DNA of 64,000 nt, taken from contig NZ_JBGMWH010000001.1 in the NCBI RefSeq assembly GCF_041514305.1, positions 558,001 through 622,000 on the forward strand. Direction: 5' to 3'. The position numbers and the translations under genes are program-made. Under the pieces are notes generated by a model. That model saw nothing but the letters and a program-made list of their open reading frames with translations. It did no database searches and had not been told where the DNA came from. Of the stretch, positions 9,469-17,999 are shown one piece after another; within the stretch, counting starts at the first letter, position 1, and every line of letters begins with the position of its first letter. Source of the stretch: Salinarimonas chemoclinalis (GTDB lineage Bacteria; Pseudomonadota; Alphaproteobacteria; Rhizobiales; Beijerinckiaceae).

Positions 9469-10095
9469 ATGTTCACCGGCATCGTCACAACCATCGGCCG
9501 CGTCGTCGCGGTGGAGGACCGTACCGACCAGCGCCGGCTCACCATCGCCTGCGACGACGATCCCGGAACGATCGCCATCGGCGCCTCGATCGCCTGCTCC
9601 GGTCCCTGCCTCACCGTCGTGGCGCTGGGCGGCGTCGCGGGAGACATGTGGTTCTCCGTCGATGCGGCGGCGGAGACCCTGGCGCGTACCACGGTCGGCT
9701 CCTGGGGGGAGGGGACCCGCGTCAATCTCGAGCGCTCGCTGAAGATCGGCGACGAGCTGGGCGGCCACATCGTCACCGGCCACGTGGACGGGCTCGCAGA
9801 GATCGTCGCGCGCAGCGAGGTCACCGCCGAGGAGACCGGCTGGGGCGCCACCGCCCGCTTCGACCTGCGCGTGCCCGCCGTCCTCGCCCGCTTCGTCGCC
9901 GAGAAGGGATCGGTCGCGCTCGACGGCTGCTCGCTGACGGTCAATTCCGTGGAGGGCGACGTCTTCTCCGTCTTGCTCATACCCCACACGCTCGCGCACA
10001 CGACCTTCGGCGACAAGGGCCCGGGCGAGCGGGTCAACCTCGAGGTCGACCTGATGGCGCGGTACGCGGCGCGGCTGGTGGAGGCGCGGGAGTGA
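9469..10095 (+). CDS. ribE: Riboflavin synthase alpha subunit
   Basis: Dismutates two molecules of 6,7-dimethyl-8-ribityllumazine to riboflavin. It begins with the diagnostic MFTGIV and contains two tandem lumazine-binding beta-barrels (about 1-98 and 99-195), with GHIVTGHVDG linking into the second. The length of 208 residues is typical. It starts 3 nt after ribD. The lumazine synthase gene and nusB, often next in related genomes, are absent; the VapBC pair follows instead. Confidence 0.96.
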   Translation: MFTGIVTTIGRVVAVEDRTDQRRLTIACDDDPGTIAIGASIACSGPCLTVVALGGVAGDMWFSVDAAAETLARTTVGSWGEGTRVNLERSLKIGDELGGHIVTGHVDGLAEIVARSEVTAEETGWGATARFDLRVPAVLARFVAEKGSVALDGCSLTVNSVEGDVFSVLLIPHTLAHTTFGDKGPGERVNLEVDLMARYAARLVEARE

Positions 10096-10121
10096 GGATT
10101 GCAGCGGGAGGCGACCCGTGC

Positions 10122-10149
10122 TATCGTTTCGATATCAATGGAGCGATAG
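10122..10149. promoter_or_regulatory. Candidate VapBC operator (palindromes before vapB)
   Basis: A perfect 5+3+5 palindrome, TATCG-TTT-CGATA, spans 10122-10134. A second arm pair, CTATCG (10121-10126) and CGATAG (10144-10149), ends at the base before the vapB ATG. Such overlapping inverted repeats are typical of toxin-antitoxin autoregulation. Confidence 0.5.
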
Positions 10150-10392
10150 ATGGTCGACATACTCGTGCGCAACGTGGATGACGAGCTGGCGGCGCGCCTC
10201 AAGGATCGAGCGCGCGCGCAAGGAACGTCGCTGAACGAGGTCGCACGAGAGGCGCTGCAGGCGTTCGCCAAGCCGTCACAAGCGGAATTCCTGAAGATCG
10301 CGGATCGCATCGCGTCCATGGGGCCCCGCTTTCCCGGGAGCAGCGTAGATCTGATCCGCGAGGACCGCGACAACGATGAGCCTTATCGTTGA
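10150..10392 (+). CDS. vapB: VapB/FitA-type antitoxin (ribbon-helix-helix)
   Basis: Antitoxin of 80 residues with an N-terminal ribbon-helix-helix fold (about 2-40: beta strand DILVRNV, then two helices with SLNEVAREAL), as in FitA-like antitoxins. The C-terminal part would wrap the toxin active site. It overlaps the toxin gene by 17 nt, a standard TA layout. Codon use has more A/T than the flanking operon, consistent with horizontal mobility. Confidence 0.85.
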   Translation: MVDILVRNVDDELAARLKDRARAQGTSLNEVAREALQAFAKPSQAEFLKIADRIASMGPRFPGSSVDLIREDRDNDEPYR

Positions 10393-10780
10393 CGCGTCCG
10401 TCGCGGTTCCATGGCTGATCCGCGAGGACGGTTCGGATCGCGCGCGTTCGATTCTCGCTAGAGGGCACACCCTGATTGCGCCGGAGATGCTCTTGGCGGA
10501 AGCGGGCAACGCGTTCTTCAAGCGTGTCATCCGTAATGCGATGTCGGCGGAACACGCGGTCGAAGCGCTCCGAGCGGTCCGAATTCCCTTCTCCGATTTC
10601 GTTTCGACTTCGGTCCTGATCGAGACTGCGGCCCGGATCTCCTACGAATTCAGGCATCCCGTCTATGACTGCCTTTATGTCGCTTTGGCTCTGCGTACCG
10701 ATTGCGGCCGTTTGGCCACCCTCGATCGAAGAATGATGGATGTTGCGGCGCGAGCCGGGGTTGTTTGCCACAATCTTTAG
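10376..10780 (+). CDS. vapC: VapC-type PIN-domain toxin
   Basis: PIN-domain ribonuclease of 134 residues. The acidic metal-binding residues are all visible: Asp6 (IVDASV), Glu42 (LLAEAGN), Asp98 (YDCLYVALA) and Asp117 (TLDRR). VapC toxins cleave tRNA or rRNA, and the RNA target here is unknown. The gene is intact, so the pair is probably functional. It overlaps the end of the convergent DUF2332 gene by 4 nt. Confidence 0.88.
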   Translation: MSLIVDASVAVPWLIREDGSDRARSILARGHTLIAPEMLLAEAGNAFFKRVIRNAMSAEHAVEALRAVRIPFSDFVSTSVLIETAARISYEFRHPVYDCLYVALALRTDCGRLATLDRRMMDVAARAGVVCHNL

Positions 10781-11829
10781 GCGTCTCGCCCCCACTCCAC
10801 CCACCGCCCATGGAAATCCGCGCGCCCCAGCGCCCGCATCTCGCCGCCGGGCCACAGGCGGAGCGTGAGGGCGGCGGACCCGGGGGTGTCGTCCGCTTCC
10901 ATGGCGACGTGGGCGAGGGGTGCGTCGGCGCGTGCGCGGCCCGCCGCGTCGGCGAGCGCCGCCTCGATGCGGGCTTTCACCGGGGCCGGCAGGTATTGCC
11001 AGACGATCGTGTGGAATACGACCGTGGTGACGCCGGCCCACGGCGCAGACGCGAGCCGCGCCTCGATCCAGTCGGCGGCATCGGCTCGTGCGACGCGCCA
11101 GGAAGCCGCGGCGGCGACGGCGAGGGCGGACGCGGTGGTCTCGAGCCGCTCGGGCTGGTCCGGCCAGATGTAGGAGAACAGCCGCTCGCGATCGGCGGGG
11201 TCGCCGGGGTCGAGCGGGTTGCGGTCGCAGCCCGCCCGGTCGATAACGGCGAGCGGCGTCGCGGGATCGGGATGGGCGCCGCGCCAGGCGCAGCGCACGA
11301 GGACCGGGCTCGCCCCCTCCCGCGTGCCCACGTCGAGCGCGTAGCCGTAGCGCTCGAGCCCGAGGTTGAGCCCGGCGCTCGCACCGATCTCGAGGAGCGA
11401 CAGCGGCAGCCCGGTCTCCCGCGCCACGACGAGCAGCGCGCCCAGGATCGCGCCGGAGCGCTTGACCTCGTTGGTCTGCGGGGCTGAGTCGAGATAGCCG
11501 GCGAGGAAGGCGTCCTCCCGCGCGAGCGCCTGCGCGAGGGCGTCGCCGAGGCGGGCGGCGTCGAAGGCGGCGGGCGGGTAGGCGTTCGTCAGGGCCGGGA
11601 CGCGGCGCGTGCGGGCGAGGGCGTGGAGCGCGCCGGCGGCGCGCAGGGCCAGCGCATCGGCCCGGGGATCGCCCTCCCAGGACCCGATCCGCCGCCCGAA
11701 GGCGCTCGCATCGTCCAGGCGCTCGGACAGGAGCATGCACAGGTCGGCGTTGAAGGACGAGCCGAGGCGGCGGCAGGCATCGGCCTGGCGCAGGAAGGCG
11801 GCGCGAATGGCGTCTACGAGCGCAGCCAT
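10777..11829 (-). CDS. DUF2332 family protein
   Basis: Cytosolic protein of 350 residues matching the DUF2332 family, which has no established function. A LLEIGASAGLNLG motif near residue 143 looks like the SAM-binding motif I of class I methyltransferases, and an acidic residue near the next strand would fit. This is my reading, not a published assignment. The ends are convincing: the ATG precedes MAALVDAIRAAF, and the stop overlaps the VapC stop on the other strand. Confidence 0.75.
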   Translation of the reverse strand: MAALVDAIRAAFLRQADACRRLGSSFNADLCMLLSERLDDASAFGRRIGSWEGDPRADALALRAAGALHALARTRRVPALTNAYPPAAFDAARLGDALAQALAREDAFLAGYLDSAPQTNEVKRSGAILGALLVVARETGLPLSLLEIGASAGLNLGLERYGYALDVGTREGASPVLVRCAWRGAHPDPATPLAVIDRAGCDRNPLDPGDPADRERLFSYIWPDQPERLETTASALAVAAAASWRVARADAADWIEARLASAPWAGVTTVVFHTIVWQYLPAPVKARIEAALADAAGRARADAPLAHVAMEADDTPGSAALTLRLWPGGEMRALGRADFHGRWVEWGRDA

Positions 11830-11860
11830 GCCCGCGCCCTCCCGCCGTCACCGCGGGCGA

Positions 11861-12727
11861 TCAGGCGCGCACGCGCCCGGCGCCCTCGCGGGCGATGGTG
11901 TTCGTCGCGTCGATGGAGAGCGCCCGGCGGTAGCTCTCGCGGGCCTCGTCCACCTGTCCGGAGCGCTCCAGCGCCACGCCGCGCCAGGCCCAGGCGTCGG
12001 CGTTCTGGGACTGCACGTTGAGCGAGGCGTTCAGATCCTCGATCGCCTTCGCGAAGTCGCCGAGCGCGATCAGGCTCTGGCCGCGGCCCTGGTAGGGGGC
12101 GGCGACGTAGGGGTTGCGGTCGATCGCGGCGTCGAAGTCGAGCACCGCTTCGCGGTGCTGGCCGAGGCGCTGGTAGACGAGCCCGCGGGCGTGGTGCGCC
12201 TCGGCGGATTCCGGGTAGACGCGCAGGGCCTCGTTGAGGTCGGTGAGGGCGGCGGCGGTGTTCCCGCGCGCGCGCAGCAGGTTGGCGCGGCCGATGCGCG
12301 CCGGCGCGTAGTCCGGGTTCGCCGCGAGCGCGCGGCTGAAGTCGGAGAGCGCGTCGTCGTCGCGCCCGGTCTGGCGCAGCGCCAGCGCGCGGTTGGTGTA
12401 GGCGGCGGGGTTCGACGGGTCGAGCTCGATCGCCCGCGTGAAATCCGCCAGCGCGTCGCGGAAGTCGCCGGCGCGCGCGTAGGCGGCACCGCGGGTGTTG
12501 TAGGCGGTGGCGTCGGTCGGGTTGTTGCGGATCACCTCGGTGAGCGAGGCGATGTTGGTGCCCGCGACCGCGCTGTCCTGGCGCTCGAGCACGGCGACCT
12601 GCTGAGCGGGGCCGCGCGTGGCCACGGTCTCGCAGCCCGCGAGCACGACGCCGGCCAGGAGGAGCCCCGTCAGCCGTACGCCGCGAAGCGTCCCGTCGAT
12701 GCGCGTCCCCTCGATGGTCGTGATCAT
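11861..12727 (-). CDS. TPR-repeat lipoprotein
   Basis: Protein of 288 residues. An N-terminal lipoprotein signal ends in the lipobox LAGC (Cys32). About six consecutive 34-residue tetratricopeptide repeats (about 73-276) follow, each with the W/Y..RG....G....A..D pattern. It is probably an envelope scaffold, similar to NlpI-like TPR lipoproteins. The start is the ATG before MITTIEGT; upstream in-frame codons would bury the signal peptide. It lies downstream of rpsU on the same strand with a 148-nt gap. Confidence 0.85.
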   Translation of the reverse strand: MITTIEGTRIDGTLRGVRLTGLLLAGVVLAGCETVATRGPAQQVAVLERQDSAVAGTNIASLTEVIRNNPTDATAYNTRGAAYARAGDFRDALADFTRAIELDPSNPAAYTNRALALRQTGRDDDALSDFSRALAANPDYAPARIGRANLLRARGNTAAALTDLNEALRVYPESAEAHHARGLVYQRLGQHREAVLDFDAAIDRNPYVAAPYQGRGQSLIALGDFAKAIEDLNASLNVQSQNADAWAWRGVALERSGQVDEARESYRRALSIDATNTIAREGAGRVRA

Positions 12728-12875
12728 GGTCGCCTCTCCCCGGCGCGATGCGCGCCCGTCGTTCTGCGCCCGTGCCCGCTGCGCGCGACGTCGTACGGGT
12801 TCCCTGAGACACGAATGGGGCGATACCGGGCCCATTCGGAGCCGCGGATCGCCACAACGGTCCCGAAGGCGCGCC

Positions 12876-13106
12876 TCAGCGGGCCGGCTTGGGCTTCGAC
12901 GGCAGCAGGCCCTCGCGCTGCATGCGCTTGCGCACGAGCTTGCGGGCGCGGCGGACGGCCTCGGCCTTCTCGCGCGCCTTCTTCTCGGAGGGCTTCTCGT
13001 AATGGCCGCGCAGCTTCATCTCGCGGAAGATGCCCTCGCGCTGCATCTTCTTCTTGAGCGCGCGGAGCGCCTGATCGACGTTGTTTTCACGGACGAGAAC
13101 CTGCAC
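12876..13106 (-). CDS. rpsU: 30S ribosomal protein S21
   Basis: Ribosomal protein of 76 residues beginning MQVLVRENNVDQALRALK, with the conserved GIFREMKLRGHYEKPSEKKARE core and a Lys/Arg-rich tail ending in PSKPKPAR, as in alphaproteobacterial S21. It binds the 30S platform and helps initiation-site recognition. It is a solo gene here rather than part of an rpsU-dnaG-rpoD block. Confidence 0.97.
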   Translation of the reverse strand: MQVLVRENNVDQALRALKKKMQREGIFREMKLRGHYEKPSEKKAREKAEAVRRARKLVRKRMQREGLLPSKPKPAR

Positions 13107-13301
13107 GCGTCGAGTTCCTTCGGTTGATGCGCCGGCGATGTCGGATGCGGGGTATGCTACGGGAACCTGTACGGCCGAGCGCAGGCTCGCGCCTCTCGCG
13201 CGCCTCGACCGATCGACGCTGCGCTTAGCAGAATCGCCGGGGGCTGTCGAGGCCCGAGATCGGCCCGGACGCGGGCGGCGAGAACGCGCCCTCCCCCGGG
13301 T

Positions 13302-14387
13302 TCAACGCTCTCGCGAGAGCCGCGTCACGTGCCCCATCTTGCGCCCGGCCCGTGCCTCGCCCTTGCCGTAGAGCGTGAGCCGCGCGCCCTCGTCCGCGAG
13401 GAGGCCGCGCCAGGCGTCGGCGTCCGCGCCGATGAGGTTGTCCATCGTGACCACCGGCGCGCGACGCGTGGTCGGGCCGAGCGGCCAGCCGCAGACGGCG
13501 CGCACGTGCTGCTCGAATTGCGAGGTCGCCGCGCCGATGTCCGTCCAGTGCCCGGAATTGTGCACGCGGGGCGCCATCTCGTTGACGACCAGGTGCTCGC
13601 CGTCGGTGTCGCGCACGACGAACATCTCCACCGCGAAGACGCCGACGTAGTCGAGCGCCGCGGCGATGCGCGCTGCGACGTCCCGCGCCGCCGCCTCCGT
13701 CGCGGGCGAGATCGAGGCCGGAACGGTGGTGCGGGCGAGGATGCCGTTCTCGTGGCGGTTCTCGCACAGGTCGTAGACCGCGAGGCCACCGTCCGGCGCG
13801 CGGGCGGCGACGACGGAGACTTCCGCCGCGAAGGGCACGAAGCCCTCGAGGATCGCCGGTGCCGCGCCGATGGCGGCGATCGCGGCGGCGGGGTCGTCAC
13901 CGTCGCGGATCACGACCTGGCCCTTGCCGTCGTAGCCGAAGCGTCGCGTCTTGAGGATCGCGGGCCGCCCGAGCTCCGCCAGCGCGGCGGCGAGGGAGGC
14001 CACGTCGTCGACGGCGCGGAACGGCGCCACCGGGATGCCGAGATCCGCGACGAAGCGCTTCTCGGCGAGCCGGTCCTGCGCGGTCGCGAGCGCCGCGAGT
14101 CCCGGCCGAAGCGGTGCCCAGCGCGCGACCGTCTCGGCGGCGGAGACGGGAACGTTCTCGAACTCGTAGGTGACCACCGCGCAATGGCGCGCGAACTCCG
14201 CGAGCGCCTCGCCGTCCGCGAAATCCGCGGTCGTGGTGCGGGCGGCGACGTCGAAGGCGGGGCTCGCCGGGGCGTCGTTGTAGACGTGGACGACGAGCCC
14301 GAGCCGCGCGGCCTCCGCCGCGATCATCCGCCCGAGCTGGCCGCCGCCGAGGATGCCGAGGACGTCGCCGGGCGCGACCGGGCTCAT
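13302..14387 (-). CDS. purK: 5-(Carboxyamino)imidazole ribonucleotide synthase
   Basis: ATP-grasp enzyme of 361 residues that carboxylates AIR to N5-CAIR in purine synthesis. GILGGGQLGRM near residue 10 is the N-terminal dinucleotide-fold signature of PurK, and the central ATP-grasp and C-terminal NEMAPRVHNSGHWT motifs are intact. The ATG before MSPVAPGD overlaps the purE stop (ATGA), so the two are translationally coupled. Confidence 0.96.
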   Translation of the reverse strand: MSPVAPGDVLGILGGGQLGRMIAAEAARLGLVVHVYNDAPASPAFDVAARTTTADFADGEALAEFARHCAVVTYEFENVPVSAAETVARWAPLRPGLAALATAQDRLAEKRFVADLGIPVAPFRAVDDVASLAAALAELGRPAILKTRRFGYDGKGQVVIRDGDDPAAAIAAIGAAPAILEGFVPFAAEVSVVAARAPDGGLAVYDLCENRHENGILARTTVPASISPATEAAARDVAARIAAALDYVGVFAVEMFVVRDTDGEHLVVNEMAPRVHNSGHWTDIGAATSQFEQHVRAVCGWPLGPTTRRAPVVTMDNLIGADADAWRGLLADEGARLTLYGKGEARAGRKMGHVTRLSRER

Positions 14388-14926
14388 CGCACGCTCTCCA
14401 CGAGCGGGGCGTCCACGATCGGCGCATCCACGGGATGCGCGGCCACGCCCTCGGACTGGCGGGCCCGCCACGCCTCCAGGCGCTGCGCGAGCGCGGGGTC
14501 GCCCAGCGCCAGGACGGCGGCGGCGAGCAATGCGGCGTTGATCGCGCCGGCCCGCCCGATCGCCAGCGTGCCGACGGGGATGCCGGCGGGCATCTGCACG
14601 ATGGAATAGAGGCTGTCGACGCCCGCCAAGGCCTTCGATTCGACCGGCACGCCGAAGACCGGCAGCGGGGTCAACGCCGCCACCATGCCCGGCAGGTGCG
14701 CGGCCCCGCCCGCGCCGGCGACGACGACCTTCACGCCTTCGGCCTTCGCGCCCTTGGCGAAGGCGAAGAGCCGCTCTGGCGTGCGGTGGGCGGAGACGAT
14801 CCGCGCCTCGTGGGCGACGCCGAGCGCCTCGAGCGTCTGCGCGGCGTGTCGCATGGTCGCCCAGTCCGACTGGCTGCCCATGACGATCGCGACGGGGGGC
14901 CGCGCGGGCGGGGTGGTGTTCGTCAT
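14384..14926 (-). CDS. purE: N5-CAIR mutase
   Basis: Converts N5-CAIR to CAIR, the step after PurK. It has the class I PurE signatures MGSQSD (16-21) and SAHRTP with His47. The length of 180 residues is normal. It is first in the purEK pair and lies 34 nt after the DUF465 gene on the same strand, so a small three-gene operon is likely. Confidence 0.97.
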   Translation of the reverse strand: MTNTTPPARPPVAIVMGSQSDWATMRHAAQTLEALGVAHEARIVSAHRTPERLFAFAKGAKAEGVKVVVAGAGGAAHLPGMVAALTPLPVFGVPVESKALAGVDSLYSIVQMPAGIPVGTLAIGRAGAINAALLAAAVLALGDPALAQRLEAWRARQSEGVAAHPVDAPIVDAPLVESVR

Positions 14927-14960
14927 GCGGATCCCTCGCGGGGGCGGGCGAGAACGCCCG

Positions 14961-15170
14961 TCAGGCGATGATGTCGGGGAGGATCTCGTCCTCGATCCGG
15001 CGGATGCGGTCGCGCAGGGTGAGCTTGCGCTTCTTGAGCCGCTGCAGCTGGAGGCGATCGTGCACCGGTGCCGATTCGAGCGCCTCGATCGCCCGGTCGA
15101 GATCGCGGTGCTCTTCCCTGAGCCGCGCGAGCTCGGCCTGCAGCTCGGCGGAATCGATCCCCTCGTCCAC
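14961..15170 (-). CDS. YdcH-like DUF465 protein (first of a divergent pair)
   Basis: Small coiled-coil protein of 69 residues with the DUF465 pattern HDRLQLQRLKKRKLTLRDRI. The GTG start at 15170 is chosen because GGAG sits 7 nt upstream and the protein then has the family's usual length of about 70 residues; an upstream ATG at 15236 would add an unrelated leader. The function of DUF465 is unknown. It is co-oriented with purEK. Confidence 0.8.
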   Translation of the reverse strand: MDEGIDSAELQAELARLREEHRDLDRAIEALESAPVHDRLQLQRLKKRKLTLRDRIRRIEDEILPDIIA

Positions 15171-15286
15171 TCTCGCGCTCCACAGTGACCTGGCCGGCCA
15201 CGACGAAACGGGCTGGCGCGTGTTCACGCATTCCACACCAAGAGCGACAAAACCCCGCCGCCGTCAAGGTCCGGCCCCTGCCATCT

Positions 15287-15300
15287 AACCCTTCAGGGTT
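15287..15300. promoter_or_regulatory. Palindrome between divergent DUF465 genes
   Basis: A perfect inverted repeat, AACCCT-TC-AGGGTT, lies in the 218-nt spacer between the two divergent DUF465 genes. It could be an operator or a small hairpin. Confidence 0.35.
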
Positions 15301-15388
15301 GCGGCGCAGCACGAGAAAGCTTCGACAGGCGAATGATTCTGTGAGAGCATCGGGGCGTTCGAAGCGAACACTGGAAGGGAGACGACGC

Positions 15389-15580
15389 ATGTCGCTGAAT
15401 AGCCACTTGGCCGAGCTCGAGCGCAAGCACCAGGCCCTCGAGCAGGAGATCCAGAAGGCGGTGACGAGCCCTTCGTCGAGCGACGAGGAGATCGCCCGGC
15501 TCAAGCGCAAGAAGCTGGTCCTCAAGGACCAGATGACGCGCCTGCGCGACGGCGATCGCGGAGAGGAGACGCTCCACTGA
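15389..15580 (+). CDS. DUF465 (YdcH-like) protein (second of a divergent pair)
   Basis: Protein of 63 residues, MSLNSHLAELERKHQAL onward, with LKRKKLVLKDQMTRLR matching the DUF465 C-terminal helix. It is preceded by a strong GGAAGGGAG Shine-Dalgarno sequence. It is a paralogue of the gene on the other side of the same spacer. Paired DUF465 genes near purE are common in Hyphomicrobiales, but their role is unknown. Confidence 0.88.
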   Translation: MSLNSHLAELERKHQALEQEIQKAVTSPSSSDEEIARLKRKKLVLKDQMTRLRDGDRGEETLH

Positions 15581-15642
15581 CGGAGCGGTCATCGCGTTTC
15601 GAGGCCGAGTAGACGGGGCGCGTCGCGCCCCGGGCAGCGTCG

Positions 15643-15673
15643 CCGCCGTTCGGGAGACCGAGCGGCGGTTTTT
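15643..15673. terminator. Rho-independent terminator
   Basis: CCGCCG-ttCGG-gaga-CCGaG-CGGCGG, an 11-bp stem with one G-U pair, is followed by TTTTT at 15669-15673. It terminates the DUF465 transcript and separates it from the convergent selO. A second perfect hairpin, GGGGCGC-GTC-GCGCCCC (15615-15631), lies just upstream. Confidence 0.85.
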
Positions 15674-15684
15674 CGTTTCGCGGG

Positions 15685-17130
15685 TCAGGGAATCACGTCG
15701 CGCCGCATCGCCGAAAGCAGGGGCGCGTGAGCCCCCCGCATCTCCCCCACCTCATCAACCTTCCCCGCGAACACCCCCCAATCATCCCCCTCCGCGATCG
15801 CCGCCCACACCGCCTCCACGTCCTCGATCAGCATCGTCACCGGCGCCTCCCGCGAGAAATACGGGTGCGCGAGCGCCTCGTCGCGCCGCGGATGCGGGCG
15901 CGCTGCGCGCACCGCGGCCAGCGCCTCCTCCCATTCCGGGTCGCGATAGAGCGCGGCGTGGGGGCTCGCGGCGAGGCGGGCGGGGTCGGCGCCGCCGACG
16001 AGGTCGAACATCGCGCACTCGAAGGGCACCTCGGTGCGGGCCATGGCGCGGTAGACGAGCGCCGGCGCGTCCTCGCTTCCCGGGTCGTCGGGATCGAGCG
16101 CGAGCCGGGCGCGGGCGAGGCGGGAGAGGTGGGCGTCGAAGATCTCGCCGAAGGGGGTGAGCGCGGAGACGAGCGCGTCGTCGGGGGCGAGGTGGCGCAG
16201 GGAATCGGCCAGCCGGCACAGGTTCCAGTGCAGCGCCGCCGGCTGGCGGCCGAAGGCGTAGAGGCCGGTCTGGTCGAAATACGCGGCGGTGAACGCGGTG
16301 TCGAGGGTCGGCAGGAAGCGCCACGGCCCGTAGTCGAAGCTCTCGCCGGTGATCGTGGTGTTGTCGGTGTTGAGCACGCCGTGCACGAACCCCGCCTGAA
16401 ACCACTCCGCCGCCATGCGCGCCACCGCGTCCGTCACCAGCGCGAGGAAGGCCACCGCGCGGTTCTCGGCCTGCGCCGCCTGCGGCCAGTAGGTCTCGAT
16501 GCAGTAGTCGAGCAACCACTCGATGTTCTCGCCCTCGTTCAGGTAGAGGAAGCGCTGGAACGAGCCGATGCGCACGTGGCTGTGCGACAGCCGCACCAGC
16601 ACCGAGGAGCGGGTGGGGGAGGGCTCGTCGTTGCGCGCGAGCGCCTCGCCGGTCTCGATCAGCGAGAACGACTTCGAGGTGTAGACGCCGAGCGCCTCCA
16701 GCATCTCGGTCGCCAGCACCTCGCGCACGCCGCCCTTGAGCGTCAGCCGCCCGTCGCCGAAGCGCGACCACGGCGTCCGGCCCGAGCCCTTGGTGCCGAG
16801 GTCGAGGAGCCGGCCGTCCTCCGCGTCGCGCATCTGCGCATAGAGAAAGCCGCGCCCGTCGCCGATCTCGGGGTTGTAGTTCTGGAACTGGTGGCCGTGG
16901 TAGCGCAACGCCAGCGGCTGCGGGATGTTGCCCGGCAGCGGCGCGAAGCGCGCCATTCGCTCGATCCACTCCACCTCGTCGAGCCCGTCGAGGCCGACCC
17001 GCGGCGCCCAGCGGTCGTTGCGCCAGCGCAGGACGGCGGCCGGGAAGGGAGCCGGCGAGACGGGATCGTAGAAGGCCCCGCCGAGGGCGAGGTGGCGCGG
17101 ATCGGGATGGTAGCGTTCGGTGAGCGGCAT
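15685..17130 (-). CDS. selO: Protein adenylyltransferase SelO
   Basis: Pseudokinase-fold enzyme (481 residues) of the YdiU/SelO family, which transfers AMP from ATP to Ser/Thr/Tyr of target proteins and is linked to redox stress. YHGHQF (77-82), the nucleotide loop GTKGSGRTPWSRFGDG (112-127), GVLNTDN (251-257) and the metal-binding Asp266 region SFDYGPW are all present. The length matches the E. coli protein. Confidence 0.94.
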   Translation of the reverse strand: MPLTERYHPDPRHLALGGAFYDPVSPAPFPAAVLRWRNDRWAPRVGLDGLDEVEWIERMARFAPLPGNIPQPLALRYHGHQFQNYNPEIGDGRGFLYAQMRDAEDGRLLDLGTKGSGRTPWSRFGDGRLTLKGGVREVLATEMLEALGVYTSKSFSLIETGEALARNDEPSPTRSSVLVRLSHSHVRIGSFQRFLYLNEGENIEWLLDYCIETYWPQAAQAENRAVAFLALVTDAVARMAAEWFQAGFVHGVLNTDNTTITGESFDYGPWRFLPTLDTAFTAAYFDQTGLYAFGRQPAALHWNLCRLADSLRHLAPDDALVSALTPFGEIFDAHLSRLARARLALDPDDPGSEDAPALVYRAMARTEVPFECAMFDLVGGADPARLAASPHAALYRDPEWEEALAAVRAARPHPRRDEALAHPYFSREAPVTMLIEDVEAVWAAIAEGDDWGVFAGKVDEVGEMRGAHAPLLSAMRRDVIP

Positions 17131-17199
17131 CGCGCCATCGTGCCCGCCCGCGGCGCCCGGCGCAATGCGCCTGCGCCCGCCGGGCGCGAAGAGACGTCG

Positions 17200-17538
17200 T
17201 CAGGGTTTCCCGGGAGCGACTCCCGCCTGGTTCATCCAGCCCTCGAGCGCGTCGGCGCGCGAGGCGTCCTTCGCCGCGCGGCGCAGATGATCGAGGACGC
17301 GCTGCGCGATCTCGACGTCCGCCAGCGCCGGCGGTTCGGCCAGCACGATGTCGAGCGCCTCGTCGCGCTCGGCCTCGAGCCGCTCGACGAAGTCGCGCCT
17401 GCGGTCCGGACCGAGCCAGTCGAGGTCGGAATCGATCGTCTGCGCGATTTCGCGCAGGCGTAGTAGCATCTTTTGCTTCTGGGACAGGGCGCTCGACACG
17501 TCGACCTCGGTTCGATCAGGATGCCGATAAGATGCCAT
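17200..17538 (-). CDS. Hypothetical helical protein
   Basis: Charged protein of 112 residues, predicted almost wholly helical, with no signal peptide or membrane segment. I do not recognise a family. It lies 69 nt upstream of selO on the same strand and could be co-transcribed with it. Amino-acid composition and GC-rich third positions match the host genome, so it is probably a real gene. Confidence 0.6.
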   Translation of the reverse strand: MASYRHPDRTEVDVSSALSQKQKMLLRLREIAQTIDSDLDWLGPDRRRDFVERLEAERDEALDIVLAEPPALADVEIAQRVLDHLRRAAKDASRADALEGWMNQAGVAPGKP

Positions 17539-17730
17539 CGGGCAGATGATCCGTCATCTGCCGAAAAGTCGCAAGCACTACCATGATTACGGCGCGATGG
17601 GTGCTCGGAAACATTGCCGACGCATTCCTTAGCAGATGTAAAAATCCAGGGTTCGAGCGTGGTGTACTATCTCTTGCGACCAGTGCATCCTCGGTTGCTC
17701 ACGCCTTCGGATGGCGGTAGGATCGTGCAC

Positions 17731-17937
17731 ATGATGAACCACGCGACCCATTCGACGCCCGGCGGAGAGGCGGGCGAGCGCCCGGTGCGGGAGACGGCCG
17801 CGTTCGGCCGCGCAGCCGCGGTTCTCGTCGCGCTCGGGGTCGTGGCGCTCGCGGGCGCGGGGCTGCTGATGTGGGCGTCGCAGGGGCCGGCGGTGTTCAA
17901 CGAGGTCGTTCTCGCCGCATTGGCATGGTGCTTCTGA
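17731..17937 (+). CDS. Small single-span membrane protein upstream of the SCO1 gene
   Basis: Protein of 68 residues: a polar N-terminus with several His, then one membrane helix (about 30-52), ending AALAWCF. A GGTAGGATCG stretch precedes the ATG at 17731. It sits 62 nt before the SCO1/SenC gene on the same strand, so a link to copper or cytochrome-oxidase handling is possible; this is inference from position only. An in-frame ATG further upstream (17614) would add an unlikely leader. Confidence 0.55.
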   Translation: MMNHATHSTPGGEAGERPVRETAAFGRAAAVLVALGVVALAGAGLLMWASQGPAVFNEVVLAALAWCF

Positions 17938-17999
17938 GGCCTTATCTCGGGAGCGTACCGGACGCGCACGTTCCGGAAGAGATGCCCGAGAGCCCCGTC

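Noticed and set aside
17645..17665. GGTTCGA strings that could mark a tRNA T-loop
   Set aside because: Neither this nor the copy near 22900 has acceptor or anticodon stems around it.
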